Shown here: positions 1-11,224 of the stretch, piece after piece | Position numbering within the stretch: position 1 is the stretch's first letter | Layout: each line of letters opens with the position of its first letter | Assembly: GCA_963932465.1 (NCBI GenBank) | Contig: OZ010795.1 | Coordinates: 478,010,806-478,074,805, forward strand | Direction: 5' to 3' | DNA length: 64,000 nucleotides | DNA from: Maratus speciosus | Taxonomy: Eukaryota; Arthropoda; Arachnida; Araneae; Salticidae | The notes under the pieces: model-generated | Databases searched by the model: none | Told to the model about the DNA's origin: nothing | The model's input: the letters and a program-made list of their open reading frames with translations, nothing else | Made by a program: the position numbers and the translations under genes

Positions 1-1955
1 TTTAAAGGCTTTCTTGTTGTTCCTGCCAACCAGGTGGTACTGACACCGGCATAAAATATAGCCCGTATAGGATCAGGGACTATCACTCTTGATTCGCAAC
101 CAATAACTTCTGTAATCGGTTTATTATTTCCTGAGATTCCATAGAAATCATAATTTAGGACTCTTTTAGAATGCTTTTCGCTCCTTCCCTTCGCTTCAAC
201 CCTTTTTAATTTAGAATTTGTATACGACTGTTCTTAGAGGACATTCATATTTTATAAGTAACAACCGTGCTATATTTAAAGTTTCTAGCCTCTTCACTAC
301 CGCAGAAATCGCAATTTACAAATTTTTTTTTGCCCCTGCAACTCTCTAGGGGTTGTGGCACCGACATAAAATATAGCTTAAATGTTTGAGCATGTTCTAT
401 CACCGTCAATTTGCAACCATTATGTTTGAAATCGGTTTCGTATTTCATACGATTGCATAACAATCGTAATTTAGAACTCTTATAGAACGCCTTTCGCTCA
501 CTTCATCCTTTTAAATTTGGAAATTTCTTCCGACAATTCTTAGAAAGCAGTTGCATCTTTGAAGTAATTACCATTCCAAATTTAAAATGTTACCCCCTCT
601 TTAACACAATAAGCGCAATTTAAAACATTTTTTGCTCCTGTAACCCCCTGGTGGTAGTGACATCAACGTAAAATATAGTCTATGTTGGAGCGGAGACTGT
701 CACCATCAATTTGAAATCATTACTTCTGAAATCGGTTTATACTTCCTGAGATTGCATAGAAATGGCCATTCAGAACGTTTTTTTAGAACTCTTTTCGCAC
801 ATTTTCACCTCTTTAAAATTTCGAATATTTTAAGAAATGTTCTTAGAGATCATTTATATCTTATCAGTAACTACCATTCTAAATTTCATGTTTCTAGGCC
901 CTTCAGTTACACGAAAATCGCATTTTCGAACTTTTTTTGCTCCTGCACCCCCTTTGGGGGTAATGCCACCGATATAAAATGTAGCCTATGTTTGAGCAAG
1001 GGTTGTCACCATTATTTTTGAAATCCGTTTGGTACTTCCTGAGATTGCGAAAAAATCGGCATTTAGAACGTTTTTTAGAACGCTTTTTGCGCATTTTAAC
1101 AGCTTTTAAATATAGAATTTTTTAAGAAATGTTCTTAGTGGTCATTTATATCTAATAAGTAACTACCATGCAAAAATTCCATGTATCTGAGCCCTCCAGT
1201 AACACAAAAATCGCAATTTCGAACGTTTTTTTGCTCCTGCACCCCCTTTAGGGGTAGTGGCACCGACATAAAATGTAGCCTATGTTGGATCAAGGATTAT
1301 CACCATCATTTTGACACCATTATTTTTGAAATCGGTTTGGTACTTCTTGAGAATGCATAAAAATAGCCATTTAGAACGTTTTTTAGAAAGCTCTTTTGCG
1401 CATTTTCACCCCTTTTAAATTTTGAATTTTTTAAGAAATGTTCTTAGAGATCATTTATATCTAATAAGTAACCACCATGCAAATTCCATATATCTGGACC
1501 CTTCATTAACACAAAAATCGCAATTTCGAACTTTTTTTGCTCCTACACCCCCTTTAGGGGTAATGGCACCGACATAAAATGTAGCCTATGTTGGAGCAAG
1601 AGTTGTCACCATCATTTTGACACCATTATTTTTGAATTCGGTTTGGTACTTCTTGAGATTGCGTAATATTCCCCATTTAGAACGTTTTTTAGAACGCTTT
1701 TCGCGCATTTTCACCCCTTTTAAGTTTCGAACTTTTTAAGAAATGTCCTTAGAGATAGTTAGTATCTTATAAGTAACTACCATTCCAAATTTCATGTTTC
1801 CAGGCCCTTTAGTAACACAAAAATCGCATTTTTAGAACGTTTTTTGCTCCTGCACCCCCTTTTGGCCAGTGGAACGGACATAAGATATAGCCTATGTTCT
1901 AAGTTGGACCAACACCATCATTTTGAGACCATTACTTTTGGAATCGGTTCTGTAG
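1..1955. repeat. Tandem array, ~305-bp monomer, about 6.5 copies
   Basis: A phrase like caccgacataaaatgtagcc recurs near 43, 360, 661, 967, 1261, 1567 and 1871, spacing about 294-319 bp. Each monomer also has a run like tttgctcctgcaccccctt, a tract tcaccatcattttga and a block tttagaacgttttttagaac. Copies differ by point changes and small indels, so the array is old. The short open frames here (for example 245-463 minus and 752-1021 plus) are repeat-borne and not genes. The array enters the window at its left edge, so its true length is unknown. Confidence 0.9.
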
Positions 1956-2098
1956 TTCCAGAGCTTACCTCCTACAAATAAACAATTTTTACATCTTTAT
2001 AATAGAGTATAGATATAGATATAGACAAACTGAAACATTTAAAATAAATGGATTTCACTTCTTCATTTTTTTTAAACGAAATGAAAAGAAAAATATTA

Positions 2099-2760
2099 GG
2101 CACAGATGTCATATACGCATCGGGATACCTAATTGGCGCAGAAATGGCATTATTTTAGTTGACATGGTAACCCGGCTATTCTTGTTTATTTAATAATAAA
2201 TGTTTATTTACTTTATTTTCTTTTTTTTAATTACATAAATTGTTTTGTTCTATAGTTAATTATATTTTTGGATATTTTCCTTTAAAAATAATAGAAAATA
2301 ATTTAAAAATGCGGTACTACTTAGTTATTCCATCGACCCATTTTGCCAAATTATATAAATCGCCAAACCACTGGCCAAATTATACAAATTGCCATAATTT
2401 TTATTTTAAATAACGAAAGAACAACAACAAAAAAAAAACAGTATAACATTAATAAATATACAAATAAAACGTTGAAATAAAAATCCCTTGATGACGTAAA
2501 GACGTGTAACTTGCTTAAAGTCAAGTGAATGTGACACTTACGATCAACCATTATTGGTATTTAATCTTATAGTTTGGTGATAGATTTATGGTGGACGGGA
2601 TAACTAAGTAGTACCAAAAATACATATGCAACTGGTATTCGAAAACGAGGTTTTCGCTAAATTTTCGAAAAGAAAAAGACTAAATTTACAAAATTGACTA
2701 ACAATGACTAAAATTAAAGAAAAAAACACGCCAAACCTGGTGGGTATATGACATCTGGCC
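2099..2760. mobile_element. Inverted-repeat element with 8-bp target duplication, copy 1 (carries a nested element)
   Basis: The ends are GGCACAGATGTCATATACGC on the left and the complement of GGCCAGATGTCATATACCC on the right. Both are flanked by the direct repeat AAATATTA (2091-2098 and 2761-2768). The same terminal motif and an 8-bp duplication occur at 2996-3193 and 37391-37597, so this is a family. There is no coding capacity. The copy is longer than its relatives (662 against about 200 bp), partly because another element sits inside at 2313-2615. An 8-bp duplication fits hAT, Merlin or P-type transposases; I cannot choose between them. Confidence 0.8.
2313..2615. mobile_element. Nested small inverted-repeat element
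   Basis: The left end GGTACTACTTAGTTAT recurs inverted at the right end (2600-2615). Flanking octamers AAAAATGC (2305-2312) and AAAAATAC (2616-2623) match at 7 of 8 bases, consistent with an aged 8-bp target duplication. The element lies wholly inside the 2099-2760 element, so it is the later insertion. It is 303 bp and non-coding. Confidence 0.65.
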
Positions 2761-2995
2761 AAATATTAAATGATGTAACTTACGATAACATTTAATTTCA
2801 ACTTCAAAGCAATGCTTTGATTTACCACTCGAAAATTAAAAAAAAAATGCTAATTGGCGAGTTGAAAAATAGCTATTGGCGAGATTTGCACCCGGCTACC
2901 GTAACAGTACCAAGAATTCTTTGCGATCATGGAAACTTTTATGTAGTTTTATTCGAAAAAGAAATTTGAATTTTTAATCAAAAGGGAAAACTTTC

Positions 2996-3193
2996 GGAAC
3001 AGATGTCATGTACGGACCCATATTGGCGAAATTTTTTTCTGACGCCAATATGATATACGCAACGGGTACTTAACTGGCGCCATAGTATCGTTATTTTGCT
3101 TGATTTGGTAAGCCGGATGTTGTTGTTTATGCTGTTTATGTTTTCTACAAATTAGCGTCGGAAAAATATGCGGCCGTATATGATATCTGAGCC
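2996..3193. mobile_element. Inverted-repeat element with 8-bp target duplication, copy 2
   Basis: It starts GGAACAGATGTCATGTACGG and ends in the inverted counterpart (gatatctgagcc). The direct repeat AAACTTTC flanks it exactly (2988-2995 and 3194-3201). The interior shares cgttattttgcttgat and the tract tgttgtttatgctgtt with the copy at 37391-37597. It is non-coding, 198 bp. Confidence 0.85.
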
Positions 3194-3201
3194 AAACTTT
3201 C

Positions 3202-3689
3202 ATATGAAAAGTGAAGGGATCAGAGCGTATTTATTTATGGCAGTTACATAACTTGGACTATTATAATATAGATGAAATGATGGCGATAGAATAATATTTG
3301 GCGACTTATCACCTGTACCTGTCTAACATTAAAGTACCAAAATGGCACCAGGAATATAAAAAGTGAAGAGTTTCGCCCGGAACTGTTGATGATAGTCACA
3401 TGACTTAAGCTATTGTTATAGAAATTGTTTTAAAATACCAGGAGACAAAGACTGTACACTTAATTCATTTTTTTAGCTTATTTTCAAATGTTTAACTGAT
3501 CCTCTTTAATCAAACACGAAAACAACCATTGCATGTCTTAACAGCAACTGATTCGGCCTTAAATTTTTGAAATCAAAGGAAATTGAACTGAAACCCATTT
3601 ACAGGGAGATCTGCACCGCTTTTTTTCAATATAATTCAATCTTCTATAATATTTTTAAAACCGATCAAATTAGCGTGTTTTTAGATTCT
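3202..3689. other. No recognisable feature
   Basis: AT-rich sequence with no supported gene. Short open frames around 3567-3797 show no recognisable domain. Confidence 0.5.
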
Positions 3690-3744
3690 GCAGTGTCTGA
3701 ACGGGGGTTGGCGAGCGTAGCTTGCAGGGGGCAGAGCCCCCTAG
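3690..3744 (+). mobile_element. Possible Helitron-type 3' terminus
   Basis: A GC-rich block ends in a perfect hairpin (GGGGGC-AGA-GCCCCC, 3727-3741), immediately followed by CTAG and then T. Helitrons end in a hairpin plus CTRR and insert before T. I could not find a matching 5' TC start upstream, and the hairpin lies closer to the end than is usual, so this is a suggestion only. Confidence 0.3.
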
Positions 3745-3764
3745 TATATATGTATATATGTACT

Positions 3765-4530
3765 TGGTTTATGGCGTCAGATGCCACCATCCGATAATTC
3801 TACAAGCGTCTATTTCAATTCTGCCGGTCAAGGGTCTATTCCTCCTCGAGACCTCTATTTCTCATCGTGTTTACACTATCATCCATCCAGTTCTTCGTGG
3901 CCTGCCCCGTTTCCTTTTTTTATTTGTTTTATAATTAAATGCGATTTGGGTAGTCTTTCATCGTCCAATGTTTTAACATGACCATACCATATTAATTGCT
4001 TTATTAATATAATCTAATATGGTTCCCTTTATTTTCATCATTTCCTTGATTCTTTCATTTCTTATTCTTTCTATTCTTGATATCCTGCATGATCTTCTGA
4101 GATCATCCATTTTTATTGCGGCTAATTTCTTCCCCTCTCCCCATATATTTTATCCCATTATATTTTTTCTTAATTTTTATCGTTATTTTCTCTAAATAAT
4201 TTTTACAATTTGCAATCAAAACTTGGTCATTTGCAAATTCTAGATTAAAAATTGACATTCCAACATTAAGTACCATTCCTTTACAGTTCTCCTTCCAAAT
4301 TCTCAATGCTTCTTCAACATAAATTTGAAAAAGCGTTGGGGGATATACAGCATTCCTGTCTGAATTCTTTATCTATTATAAAGCTATTTGGCAAAATTTG
4401 GCCTAGTATTTTAATCTTTGTTTTTGATTGTCTGTAAAGTTCTTGAATTCCTCTAATAATATTTGGATTTATGTTCATTTCATTTAATACATTACATATT
4501 TTTACGATATCTTATGAAATACGAAAAAGA
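3765..4530 (-). pseudogene. Decayed LINE ORF2 fragment (reverse transcriptase fingers/palm to C-terminus)
   Basis: Reading the minus strand from about 4530 down, short stretches typical of an arthropod LINE reverse transcriptase appear in order but in shifting frames. First comes a region ending ELYRQSKTKIKI. Next is a segment resembling the conserved RQGC-SP block (RQECCISPNAFS). The active-site region follows, with FANDQVLIA where the family has FADDQ, then a C-terminal tail with RRSCRISRIERIRNE and KKRKRGRPRRTGW. The catalytic Asp to Asn change, stops and frameshifts mean it is dead. The 5' part (endonuclease) is missing. It lies against the possible Helitron end at 3744. Confidence 0.7.
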
Positions 4531-5064
4531 TTAAATGTATTTCCAAGAACTCAAGCTAGTTTATGCAACATATAAAATCTCATGAAATTAAAATGTTCCG
4601 TTGATTGAATGTTCAATATCCTTTGAACATCTGAATCTTCATTTCGAAATTAATATTTCTTAAATAATTTACTTTTATAGAAAAATAAAATATGCATAAG
4701 ATAATATATACATTTAGACAATATTCCTATCAAAAATCTGTCATCAGAAAAAACAATCTAAATTGTAAATTACAGAAGTTAACAGAAAATTATCGAAATA
4801 TAAAATACTTAGTGTAATAAAGATATAAAATTATTTGAATAAAGACATTCAGTATGAAATTGACTTTTTACCCTTTAAAGAGAATATAACGTTTTCTTAC
4901 TGCTGGTTAATCCCCTCAAATAAATTTCTCTGAGGAAAATAAAAGCTATTACATTTCTAAAACACTTTCAAAGTCATTAAAGTGACAAAACTTTTAAGTA
5001 TATTTTCATATAAAAGTTCTTTTTGCATCCTCATAAAGATGTCTTATAAAAGAATAAAAATATT

Positions 5065-5317
5065 ATAAAACACACATACTACAATATATATTAAAACACA
5101 CATACACACATAAATAACGCCTGCATTCAACAATTAAAGGTATAAATAAATATTATACAGACGTACATACATACAAAAAATTCAACAAACCCAACTGGAG
5201 TGAAAAATTAGCCAGAGACAGGAATCGAATCCGGGACCACAGTATAGAAGACAGCTGCTCTAACCACTGAGCTACTCCGTCCGACTCCTGGGTCTGCAAT
5301 TTCTCACTTATACCTTT
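5065..5317 (-). mobile_element. tRNA-derived SINE, 253 bp, with 12-bp target duplication
   Basis: On the minus strand the element has an A box (TAGCTCAGTGGTTAGAGC) and a B box (GGATTCGATTCC) in tRNA spacing. It then has a body and a 3' tail of simple repeats rich in CA/TG. The direct repeat AATAAAAATATT flanks it (5053-5064 and 5318-5329). The sister unit near 6420-6435 reads through this site without interruption. The A and B boxes would form an internal RNA polymerase III promoter. It is not a functional tRNA: the acceptor arm does not pair well. Confidence 0.8.
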
Positions 5318-5738
5318 AATAAAAATATTGTTTTTAAATACATTTTCAATAATTCTTAATAATTCGGCAATATTTACACATGCACTGTAGTTGATATATT
5401 TTATTGATTTAATGTTCAATATCAGTTCAATAAATGAATTTTAATTTAAGAACTGACTTTTCTTAAGCAATTTACTTTTGTAGAAAACTAATATATATAT
5501 TACATAATATATAAAAACTAGGCAAAGAGCCATATTTAAAAAGAATGAAAACATTATATATATAAAAAAAAACCTGAATTGTAAATTACAGAAGGTAACT
5601 GAAAATTATAAAAATATAAAATACTTAGCGTAATAACCCCATAAAAATATTTTAAGCAAGAGATTCAATATGGAATTGAGATTTTACGATTTAAAAATAG
5701 TATAACATTTTCTTGTTGTTGGTTAAATCATACCGATA

Positions 5739-6291
5739 CAAGTTGCCCATAATTAAGCGACCCTTTTTAAAAGTTTCTACAGATTAAACTAATCTTCAGA
5801 AAGTTGTAAAGACATAATAAAAGTATGGGAATTTGTTTGATCGAAAAAAATACTTCACAATTTCACCGACAGAGGATACTTTTTAAGGAATTACACATTT
5901 AGCATACACTAACGATAGCTTATAAATTTTATTACAACTAAACATATTCCACATGACGTCCATCAATCTGAACTACCATCTGAAATCGTAATACGGAATG
6001 TTTCACATTTGAGCGCAGTTTGTTCTAGGATAATAAGAACATGGCGCGAAATGCTGTGTTTAAGATCATGTAAATTTAATAAGTAACATTTTAAAATTAT
6101 CTTAAATGTATGCTTAAATTATAATTCATTATAAAACGCCCTCTGGCGGCGAAATTTTGAACTAATTTTATTTTCGGTTAAAATAATTCTCATCCCGTCA
6201 TTGTGTTTTTCTCTAAATTTCACAACTTTCTGAACAAAAGTTTCGTCTGTAGACAACTTTAAAATAGGGTCGTTTAATTATGGACACACAG
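5739..6291. mobile_element. TA-flanked Tc1/mariner-type MITE, 553 bp
   Basis: The left end CAAGTTGCCCATAATTAAGC and the inverted right end CTGTGTGTCCATAATTAAAC lead into a long imperfect terminal repeat that shares CGACCC and tctacaga. The element lies between TA dinucleotides (5737-5738 and 6292-6293). The sister ~540-bp unit shows the empty site (near 4920). There is no intact transposase. TA duplication and cataattaa termini are typical of Tc1/mariner derivatives. Confidence 0.8.
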
Positions 6292-7006
6292 TACATTTCC
6301 CTAACGAAAATAAAAGCCAATACTTTCCTCAAACAATTTCAAAGTCTAGTAGTAAAACTTTTAAGTATTTAGCTTCTTAATAGAAATATTTAAGCACCCT
6401 TAAAGACGCCTTATAAAATAAAAAATAATGTTTTCAAATGCATTTCTAAAAATTCATAATACTTATACAACTATTTTAAAATGCAGTAAGGATAAAAGTT
6501 TGGTTTATTCAACGTTCAGCATTGTTGTCTAAAATAATGTTCATTTTTAAACTGTTTTCTTAAGCAATTTATTCTTAAGGAAAACGAAAATACGTAAGTA
6601 AAATAAATGAAAATAATTTGTTTGAAAATAATTGAAATTTTCCATGAATATTAAATTATAAAACATAAATATTTAATTCGAACAGGATAGAAATATAGAA
6701 ATGCTAAATACTTTGCGTAAAAATACATTAGATATAATACAATATTCAACATAAAACGGAAAATTCACCCTCTCAAGGAAGCACACAATTTTCTAAATAT
6801 TAATTAACTCACACAATTCTCTCAATTTATAACAAACCAATACTTTTTTAATACTATTTCAAAGCCATTAAAATCCTGTTAAATTAATGTGTTTAAGCTT
6901 AATAAAAAAGTCCTTTGAGCATTGATATAAAAAAAAATTCCTATTAATGTTAAATGCGTTTTCAGGAATTCACAAATCTTATAAAATATGTTATAAAATG
7001 CATTAA

Positions 7007-7235
7007 CATGTTCACGCCGGCGCGTTGGGTCACACTTGACAGTCTTAGAGTTGCCAAGTCTCCGGCTTTTTGCACATCACTATTATTTTAGGGAACATGT
7101 TGTTCCTTTAAATCGCCCAATTGTTCTAATTAAATAAAACAATATTTTCTGTATTAAAATACTGGTATCCAAGAAGCCGGAGACTTCGTAACTCTGAGAC
7201 AGTTGAGTGTGACCCACCGCGCCGTCGTGAACGTG
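7007..7235. mobile_element. TTAA-flanked inverted-repeat element (piggyBac-like MITE), 229 bp
   Basis: Terminal inverted repeats of about 65-70 bp begin CATGTTCACGCCGGCGCG and CACGTTCACGACGGCGCG, and share GGGTCACACT and AAGTCTCCGGCTT. Both ends abut TTAA (7003-7006 and 7236-7239), the target of piggyBac-type transposases. Only about 90 bp separate the arms, so the single strand would fold into a hairpin. It is non-coding. Confidence 0.8.
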
Positions 7236-7280
7236 TTAAATCAAAGTTGCTTCGTAATTTTCAGCTAGACGAAAAATGTA

Positions 7281-7351
7281 CATCCAGGATTAAAATCAGA
7301 GATCTCTTGGCTGAATCTGCCAATGCTGTAGCAACTGAGCTATCCTGGATG
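7281..7351 (-). mobile_element. tRNA-like SINE head
   Basis: On the minus strand a 71-nt tRNA-like segment has complementary ends (CATCCA/TGGATG), an A-box-like TAGCTCAGTTGCTACAGC, an anticodon-like stem TTGGC/GCCAA, and a degenerate B box (GATTTTAATCC). Its position in a repeat cluster and the degenerate T loop argue for a SINE head rather than a tRNA gene. A related B-box fragment (caggattcgaatcaggga) follows at 7562-7585. Confidence 0.6.
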
Positions 7352-7772
7352 AATCTGGTGGATCTAATTCACTCAGATAACCTTACTGATCATAGAATCT
7401 GGTCTGATATATGAATCAGCTCAATAGAATAATTCACAGGTATTGGAATTCCAGTAAACGCTGATTACGTAATTACAGTAGATTAATTTTTAAATAAATA
7501 TTCTAATTGGTAAATAAATCATATGAGTTGCAATGTTCCAACTGTATAGAAAATGTCCATTTCAGGATTCGAATCAGGGATCTCTTGGCTGCAGAACAAA
7601 GTTATACTGATAAAAAATAGATTTTCAAAATTGAGCAAAAATTACACTATTTTAAATAGGCCACATACTCAAAATAGCTCCGATCCAAATATACTGAAAA
7701 TTGAGAAACATGTGTATTCATATTCAAAGCCTGAGTAGCACAATTGAAATTTATTCCAACAGAGCAAATGAT

Positions 7773-7843
7773 GCCCAGACCAGGATTCGAAAATGGATAC
7801 TTAGCGTCCCGTGCCAATGCTTTACCTGTTAAACTATCCGGAC
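7773..7843 (-). mobile_element. Second tRNA-like SINE head
   Basis: The minus strand reads a D-arm-like GGATAGTTTAACAGGTAAAG and a B-box-like TTCGAATCCTGG in tRNA spacing, with partly complementary ends. It is likely part of the same SINE cluster as 7281-7351. The open frame at 7744-7974 crosses it and is not a gene. Confidence 0.5.
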
Positions 7844-7978
7844 GATACCTGACTGACTCTTATTTGTTGAGCATGGTTGCGGACTGCAGCGCTACTTTCA
7901 TTCATCCGAGCTATAACTATATAATTTACATGATGAAGGTATGTTTAACACGGAAACTCCTGCATACTATGTAATTAG

Positions 7979-8106
7979 GTCATAATGAAGAGAACGAATA
8001 TTTTTTTTTGCAATTGGGTTAAATCATTTAAGACTGAAGTCGCACAGTTGAAGTCTTCAACTTCAGAACAAACTTCAGAAAAAATATTCGTTCTCTTCAT
8101 TATGAC
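7979..8106. repeat. Near-perfect inverted repeat (hairpin), ~28-bp arms
   Basis: The arm TCATAATGAAGAGAACGAAT plus a T-run at 7980-8009 is repeated inverted at 8077-8105. The loop is about 70 nt and contains several gaagt/acttc words. It may be a tiny foldback element. No convincing target duplication is visible. Confidence 0.7.
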
Positions 8107-8357
8107 ACATGTATTCATTTTTTTTATTATATGAATGTGTTCAAATATGAACTGTTATGTACCGCCCTTATGAACACCCCTCCCCTTTACTACAGATTAA
8201 AGTAAAAAGTTACTGACATTTATTCTCCGCTGAAAACTATTAACAAGAAACATTTAATTAATTATTTATTAAGTAAAAATAGCAAATTTATTATCAATGT
8301 ACCCAAATCAAATATTTTTTGATACGCGCATTGTTTTTAAGCTCTTTTAAACTGTTT

Positions 8358-8874
8358 TTACCCGACTGAAAAGAAAGGTTATGTAGTGGATTTCTTTATA
8401 CCCTCGAAACATCCCAACGGCTGGATGGATTTTAATGAATAAGGTCTTCTATTGATTCGTCTTAACCTCCCGATGGTTATAGGATAGATTTTGTTTTTAT
8501 AAATTCAAAATGGCTGCCGTAAACAACAAAATGGCCGTAGAGACGAAAATTTTTTTTCACGTACCCTATTGAGTGGCATATCATAGGATAGGTTTTTCAA
8601 AATGAAGACGATGTTTCATTGACCATTATGCAGTCAAAAACTCCGTTTAAATATTACACAACCTGGAAGTTGTGTACTTCGGATCTCAACCTTTACTGTA
8701 ACTCTAACCTTCTTAATAGATATCTATAGGCCTAATCAAAACAGTGTTTGTAGATAGGAACTAATAATTAACACAACTTAAAAGTCATCAATACAAGTAA
8801 ATAAAAAAAAGGTAAGTGATATAAAAAATAGTTTCATATTGATGGGAAATAATTAGTTCGCTTGCAGTCGGGTT
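8358..8874. mobile_element. Possible short-TIR element
   Basis: The words acccgactg (8360) and cagtcgggt (8866) face each other about 515 bp apart, both in T-rich flanks. The interior contains AAAATGG words and no gene. The inverted repeat is only about 10 bp, so this is tentative. Confidence 0.3.
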
Positions 8875-8879
8875 TTTTG

Positions 8880-10160
8880 ATTTTTTTAATTTAATATATT
8901 TATTAAATACTGTGCATAATATAATATTTACATTAATGAACATCTTTTATGCCTCCATGAATGAAGTAAACAATTCCAAAGTACAAAATTATCGTTTCGT
9001 TTGCCTTTGATAGCATGTGATCTTCCCAAATTCAGAAAGAGTTGTTCATTTTTGATACAAACATATCCAGTTGGATATGTGTACATCTATTTAATCATTT
9101 TTGAGGGTTTTTTTCTTTTTTTTCAGCGTATTCTAAGGTATAACTGAATATGAAATTTTAAAAAATTACGTGAGTTAGTTCTCCAGATATTCTATCACGG
9201 AAACCATGAATAATAATAGAAAAAAAACAGATTTACAGTAACACTTCTTGAGTGATATACTCCAAATTATAATTATCAGAAATTTGTGTCAAGATCTAAT
9301 TTAACATGAAATTTTATCAAATATAAATCAAGATTGAGAGCTGCGACAAATTTTATGTCACATACATACATTTTACAAAAAAAAAAAAAAAGAAAAGAAA
9401 GAAAGAAAAATAAAGAAAAATCAGATCATATACAGAATATGTGAAACAAGTAAATCTATAAAAAAAAATTACTTGAAAATTTTCATGATTCCAATATTTT
9501 TTGTTATACATGTAAAAAGGCAAACATGATTCTTTACAGGGATTAATGAAAACAACTCTTCTTGCATTATATTTGTTTTGTACCATTTTTGTTTATACAT
9601 AGCATATTAATCGGTCCATAAATTGTTGACCTTTCATCTGGTAAGAAAAATATGATTATGTTTATTACTTAAACATCTAGCTAATTAACTAGTATTTTTT
9701 TTCTTTAAATATATTAACTGTGTATATCAAAAGAGTATATATATAAAAAAAATCACAACTCATTAAATGAAATAACATACGCAAATATTTCGAAAAATAA
9801 ACACATTAATCTCTACGCTTTCGTATTTTACTTATGTTTTTCTTTAAGAAATATTATTCTTTCTCGCTGGATGTTTTTTAGTAATGTTTATGAGTAAACA
9901 AAATATTAACAGAAAATTACAAGCTTGAATAAGCCACAAAAGAATTGTTGAAAAAAAAAATCGAGTTAAAGGTTAAGAAAGAAAATATAATAGGAAAAAC
10001 TCGGAGATGTACTAATTTGACGAAAATTTCAACTTTAATAAGAATAGAAAAAAGGTGTCCTTACAAATCCTTAATTTAAAAATTAATCTCCTAATTTTTT
10101 CAACTTCTTTTGAAAAAATATATTAGCGTTGATGCCTGTAAATTAAATATGATAGAAAAA
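8880..10160. other. AT-rich, no recognisable feature
   Basis: Mostly A/T runs, including an A-rich stretch at 9374-9420. No gene, RNA gene or repeat boundary is supportable. Confidence 0.5.
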
Positions 10161-10165
10161 TAAAC

Positions 10166-11193
10166 AGTCAAGTGCGAGTATTACTCGCGCACAGCGGGTT
10201 CCGTACAATAATATATGAATTAGTAAGTGTATTATTAAAAAAATACCGTTGCTAAAAGAATACTAATAGTTTGTAAAAGCTGTACAACGTAGGGTTGGGT
10301 AAACTTTCTAAAAACTTTCTTTCTGGTTATTTTGCTCGATCTCTTTTCGTTTTCGATTTGCAGTGGCTATCTTCCAAATTTCGTCACTAGGGGGGCGCTG
10401 CTGTCGTTTTCATTAAATCGGGCATAGTCACTTTACTATACCATTACCTCACTTGCATAGCTGTAGCTCTCTCCGTTCACAAGTATTTTCAGGTTAAAGA
10501 CACTTTCTTTTCCACCCTGTATACTAGAAAAGTATAAATGGATATACCATGAAAGTTCAAAGATATATGGAACCTAAATAATAGCAAATATAGCTATTCT
10601 GTATATTTGTTATTCCATACAGTTTTTTAGTTAACCTTTAAAGACATAATAGGTGTATTCAAAGAGCCACTCATTGGAAACTAATCGCTAATCCCATAGT
10701 ATTTGTGTGATTAATTCTCATTAAATTAGTCTGTATTTAACAATTTGACGTTTATTGCTTTTATACTGCTACTGGACATTGCATTACATAAATATATTCT
10801 TAAAATTTGTTATATAGGCTTTAAAAGCCGATGGAGAATAGAGTACGCCGTCCCTGTCATTATGTATGTCCAAACCGTCCGTGTCTTTAAGGGTTAATAT
10901 CTCGGCTAATTACCGACGATTTTTTCCGAAATTCATGTTCAACAATGCTTTTATACTTTTTCTACGATAGGTATCTCCAGCTCTGCTCAACACTTTTGAT
11001 GAAGCCCGTAAATCGAAATTTGAGTGTAACGGAAAAATGCGATTTCCTCAAAAACTATGGGGGGGGGGGGGGGACATATTTTTGCACTACATTTTCCACC
11101 ATATCTTTGAAAATATAATACCTAAAATTAAATGAAATATATTTTTGATTTCAGCGTTACAAAAGGTTTCACACGATACTCCACACGATATAC

Positions 11194-11224
<31 letters not shown>

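Larger units (their letters stand above)
4605..6990. repeat. Three diverged direct copies of a ~540-bp unit
   Basis: Landmarks recur in order: atacttagtgtaata (4803), atacttagcgtaata (5617), atactttgcgtaa (6709), and the tract following each (ggttaatcccc at 4908, ggttaaatcat at 5721, ttaattaactca at 6798). After subtracting the SINE in copy 1 (5065-5317) and the MITE in copy 2 (5739-6291), the spacing becomes a regular ~540 bp. The unit is AT-rich and non-coding. Its value is that each inserted element has an uninterrupted sister copy showing the empty site. Confidence 0.75.

Noticed and set aside
5137..5318. attaaaggtata words as a SINE target duplication
   Set aside because: They are inverted relative to each other; the direct repeat AATAAAAATATT further out is the real duplication.
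10300..10520. Separate small element with CAGGGTGGAAAAG-like ends
   Set aside because: The left end (tagggttgggtaaact) matches too poorly to call an inverted repeat.
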